Shown piece after piece: positions 63,323 through 64,000 of a stretch of DNA of 64,000 nt. The stretch comes from Acidilutibacter cellobiosedens (GTDB lineage: Bacteria > Bacillota > Clostridia > Tissierellales > Acidilutibacteraceae). The notes below the pieces were generated by a model. It saw only the letters and a list, made by a program, of their open reading frames with translations, was not told the DNA's origin and made no database searches. Numbering within the stretch: position 1 is the first letter of the stretch; every line of letters starts with the position of its first letter. The stretch is from NCBI RefSeq assembly GCF_004103715.1, contig NZ_CP035282.1:1230673-1294672 (forward strand). Direction: 5' to 3'. Made by a program: the position numbers and the translations under genes.

Positions 63323-64000
63323 TTGAATAACAATTTGTTTGAATTAGGATTGAATGAAGAAATAATTGAAGAATTTAAACAGTATTATAAGGATGGATAT
63401 ATAGGAAGAGTTATCACAGAATATAAGGGAATGTATAAGGTTATAACCGAAAATGACATAATTTTATCACAGATATCGGGGAAAATTTCTTTTGAAGCTG
63501 TGGATAGGAATGATTATCCGGCAGTGGGAGATTGGGTGGTATTGGACAGAGATAGATCGGACAGAGGAAATGCGGCCATTCATGGAATACTTCAAAGAAA
63601 AAGTAAACTTTCCAGGAAAGTTGCCGGAACCGATATAGATGAACAGATTATCGCTTCGAATATAGATATAATATTTATCTGCATGTCATTGAATCAGGAT
63701 TTTAATTTAAGAAAGCTTGAAAGATATATAAGCATTGCATGGAACAGCGGCGGAACTCCTGTGGTGGTTCTGACCAAATCCGATTTGTGCGAAGATATTT
63801 CGGAGAAACTTACGGAAGTTGAAAAAGTAGCCATCGGAATAGATATAATACATGTCAGTTCATTAACATATGAAGGTCTGGAAGAGTTGAAGAAATATTT
63901 AACTTTTGGGAAAACCGTAGTATTTATAGGTTCTTCCGGAGTGGGAAAATCAAGTCTCATTAATTTATTGTTAGGCCAAGACAGATTAAAAACAAACGAA
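63323..64000 (+). CDS. rsgA: RsgA-like circularly permuted GTPase, cut by the window end
   Basis: 226 codons are present and the frame is open at 64000. The N-terminal OB-fold (GRVITEYKGMYKVITEND; VGDWVVLDR) is followed by the permuted GTPase motifs G4 (VVLTKSDLCE), G5-like HVSSLTYEG and G1 (GSSGVGKSSLINLLL) with the order G4-G5-G1 that defines RsgA/YjeQ, a 30S maturation factor. The start is a TTG after GGGGGT. Given the attenuator-like leader, it may be a specialised paralogue rather than the housekeeping copy. Confidence 0.82.
   Translation, partial: MNNNLFELGLNEEIIEEFKQYYKDGYIGRVITEYKGMYKVITENDIILSQISGKISFEAVDRNDYPAVGDWVVLDRDRSDRGNAAIHGILQRKSKLSRKVAGTDIDEQIIASNIDIIFICMSLNQDFNLRKLERYISIAWNSGGTPVVVLTKSDLCEDISEKLTEVEKVAIGIDIIHVSSLTYEGLEELKKYLTFGKTVVFIGSSGVGKSSLINLLLGQDRLKTNE

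Overview
The window is A+T-rich DNA with Gram-positive ribosome binding sites (AGGAGG type, many TTG/GTG starts), sigma-A promoters and frequent hairpin-T terminators. The gene content fits an anaerobic low-GC Firmicute of the Clostridia/Tissierellia kind: iron-sulfur pyrimidine reductase, several radical SAM enzymes, encapsulated ferritin, BglG/PTS genes, no respiratory genes. The genus is not certain. No rRNA or tRNA gene was seen.

Layout. 1-4 kb: preT-preA dihydropyrimidine dehydrogenase with a DUF1097 membrane protein and a Crp/Fnr regulator. 4-8 kb (minus strand): a GGCT-like protein and pyroglutamyl peptidase with a remnant of a DUF979 permease; then a ykkC-class (probably guanidine-I) riboswitch and terminator ahead of a B3/4-domain gene and a radical SAM gene; then a D,D-carboxypeptidase. 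8-16.4 kb is a decayed accessory stretch: frameshifted and truncated genes, an ECF-like sigma factor with repeated promoter-like elements, an M1 aminopeptidase, a Cys-rich secreted peptide with an anchored thioredoxin, a complete IS630 element, and a HEPN/MNT pair whose HEPN partner is truncated. 16.4-23.4 kb: a methyltransferase, an MFS exporter behind a leader-peptide attenuator, the paired radical SAM/DUF4130 DNA-metabolism genes, CvfB, an encapsulin with ferritin-like cargo, and a DUF1275 protein.

23.6-47.2 kb is the main discovery: a defence island. A strong promoter drives an XRE regulator and the BREX type 1 genes brxA-brxB-brxC-pglX. A whole type III-B CRISPR effector module (cmr1, cas10/cmr2, cmr3, a Card1/Can2-like CARF nuclease, cmr4, cmr5, cmr6) then sits between pglX and pglZ in the same orientation, with no visible promoter at either junction. 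The operon ends in pglZ and a brxL broken by a frameshift in a 7-A run. The next locus is a type III toxin-antitoxin: three 40-nt tandem repeats (ToxI-like RNA), a terminator and a ToxN/AbiQ endoribonuclease. No cas1, cas2, cas6 or spacer array is in the window, so the Cmr complex must get crRNA from elsewhere. The arrangement suggests one transcript carrying DNA-level (BREX) and RNA-level (Cmr plus cyclic-oligoadenylate nuclease) defence, with an abortive-infection system behind it.

47-64 kb returns to ordinary functions: a Gfo/Idh/MocA oxidoreductase, an S9 peptidase, a minus-strand PTS operon (BglG-type regulator, ascorbate-type IIB and IIC, KDPG-aldolase-like enzyme), a two-component system, a heterodimeric ABC exporter, a DUF4153 protein, and an RsgA-like GTPase cut by the window end and preceded by a leader peptide and an anti-Shine-Dalgarno hairpin.
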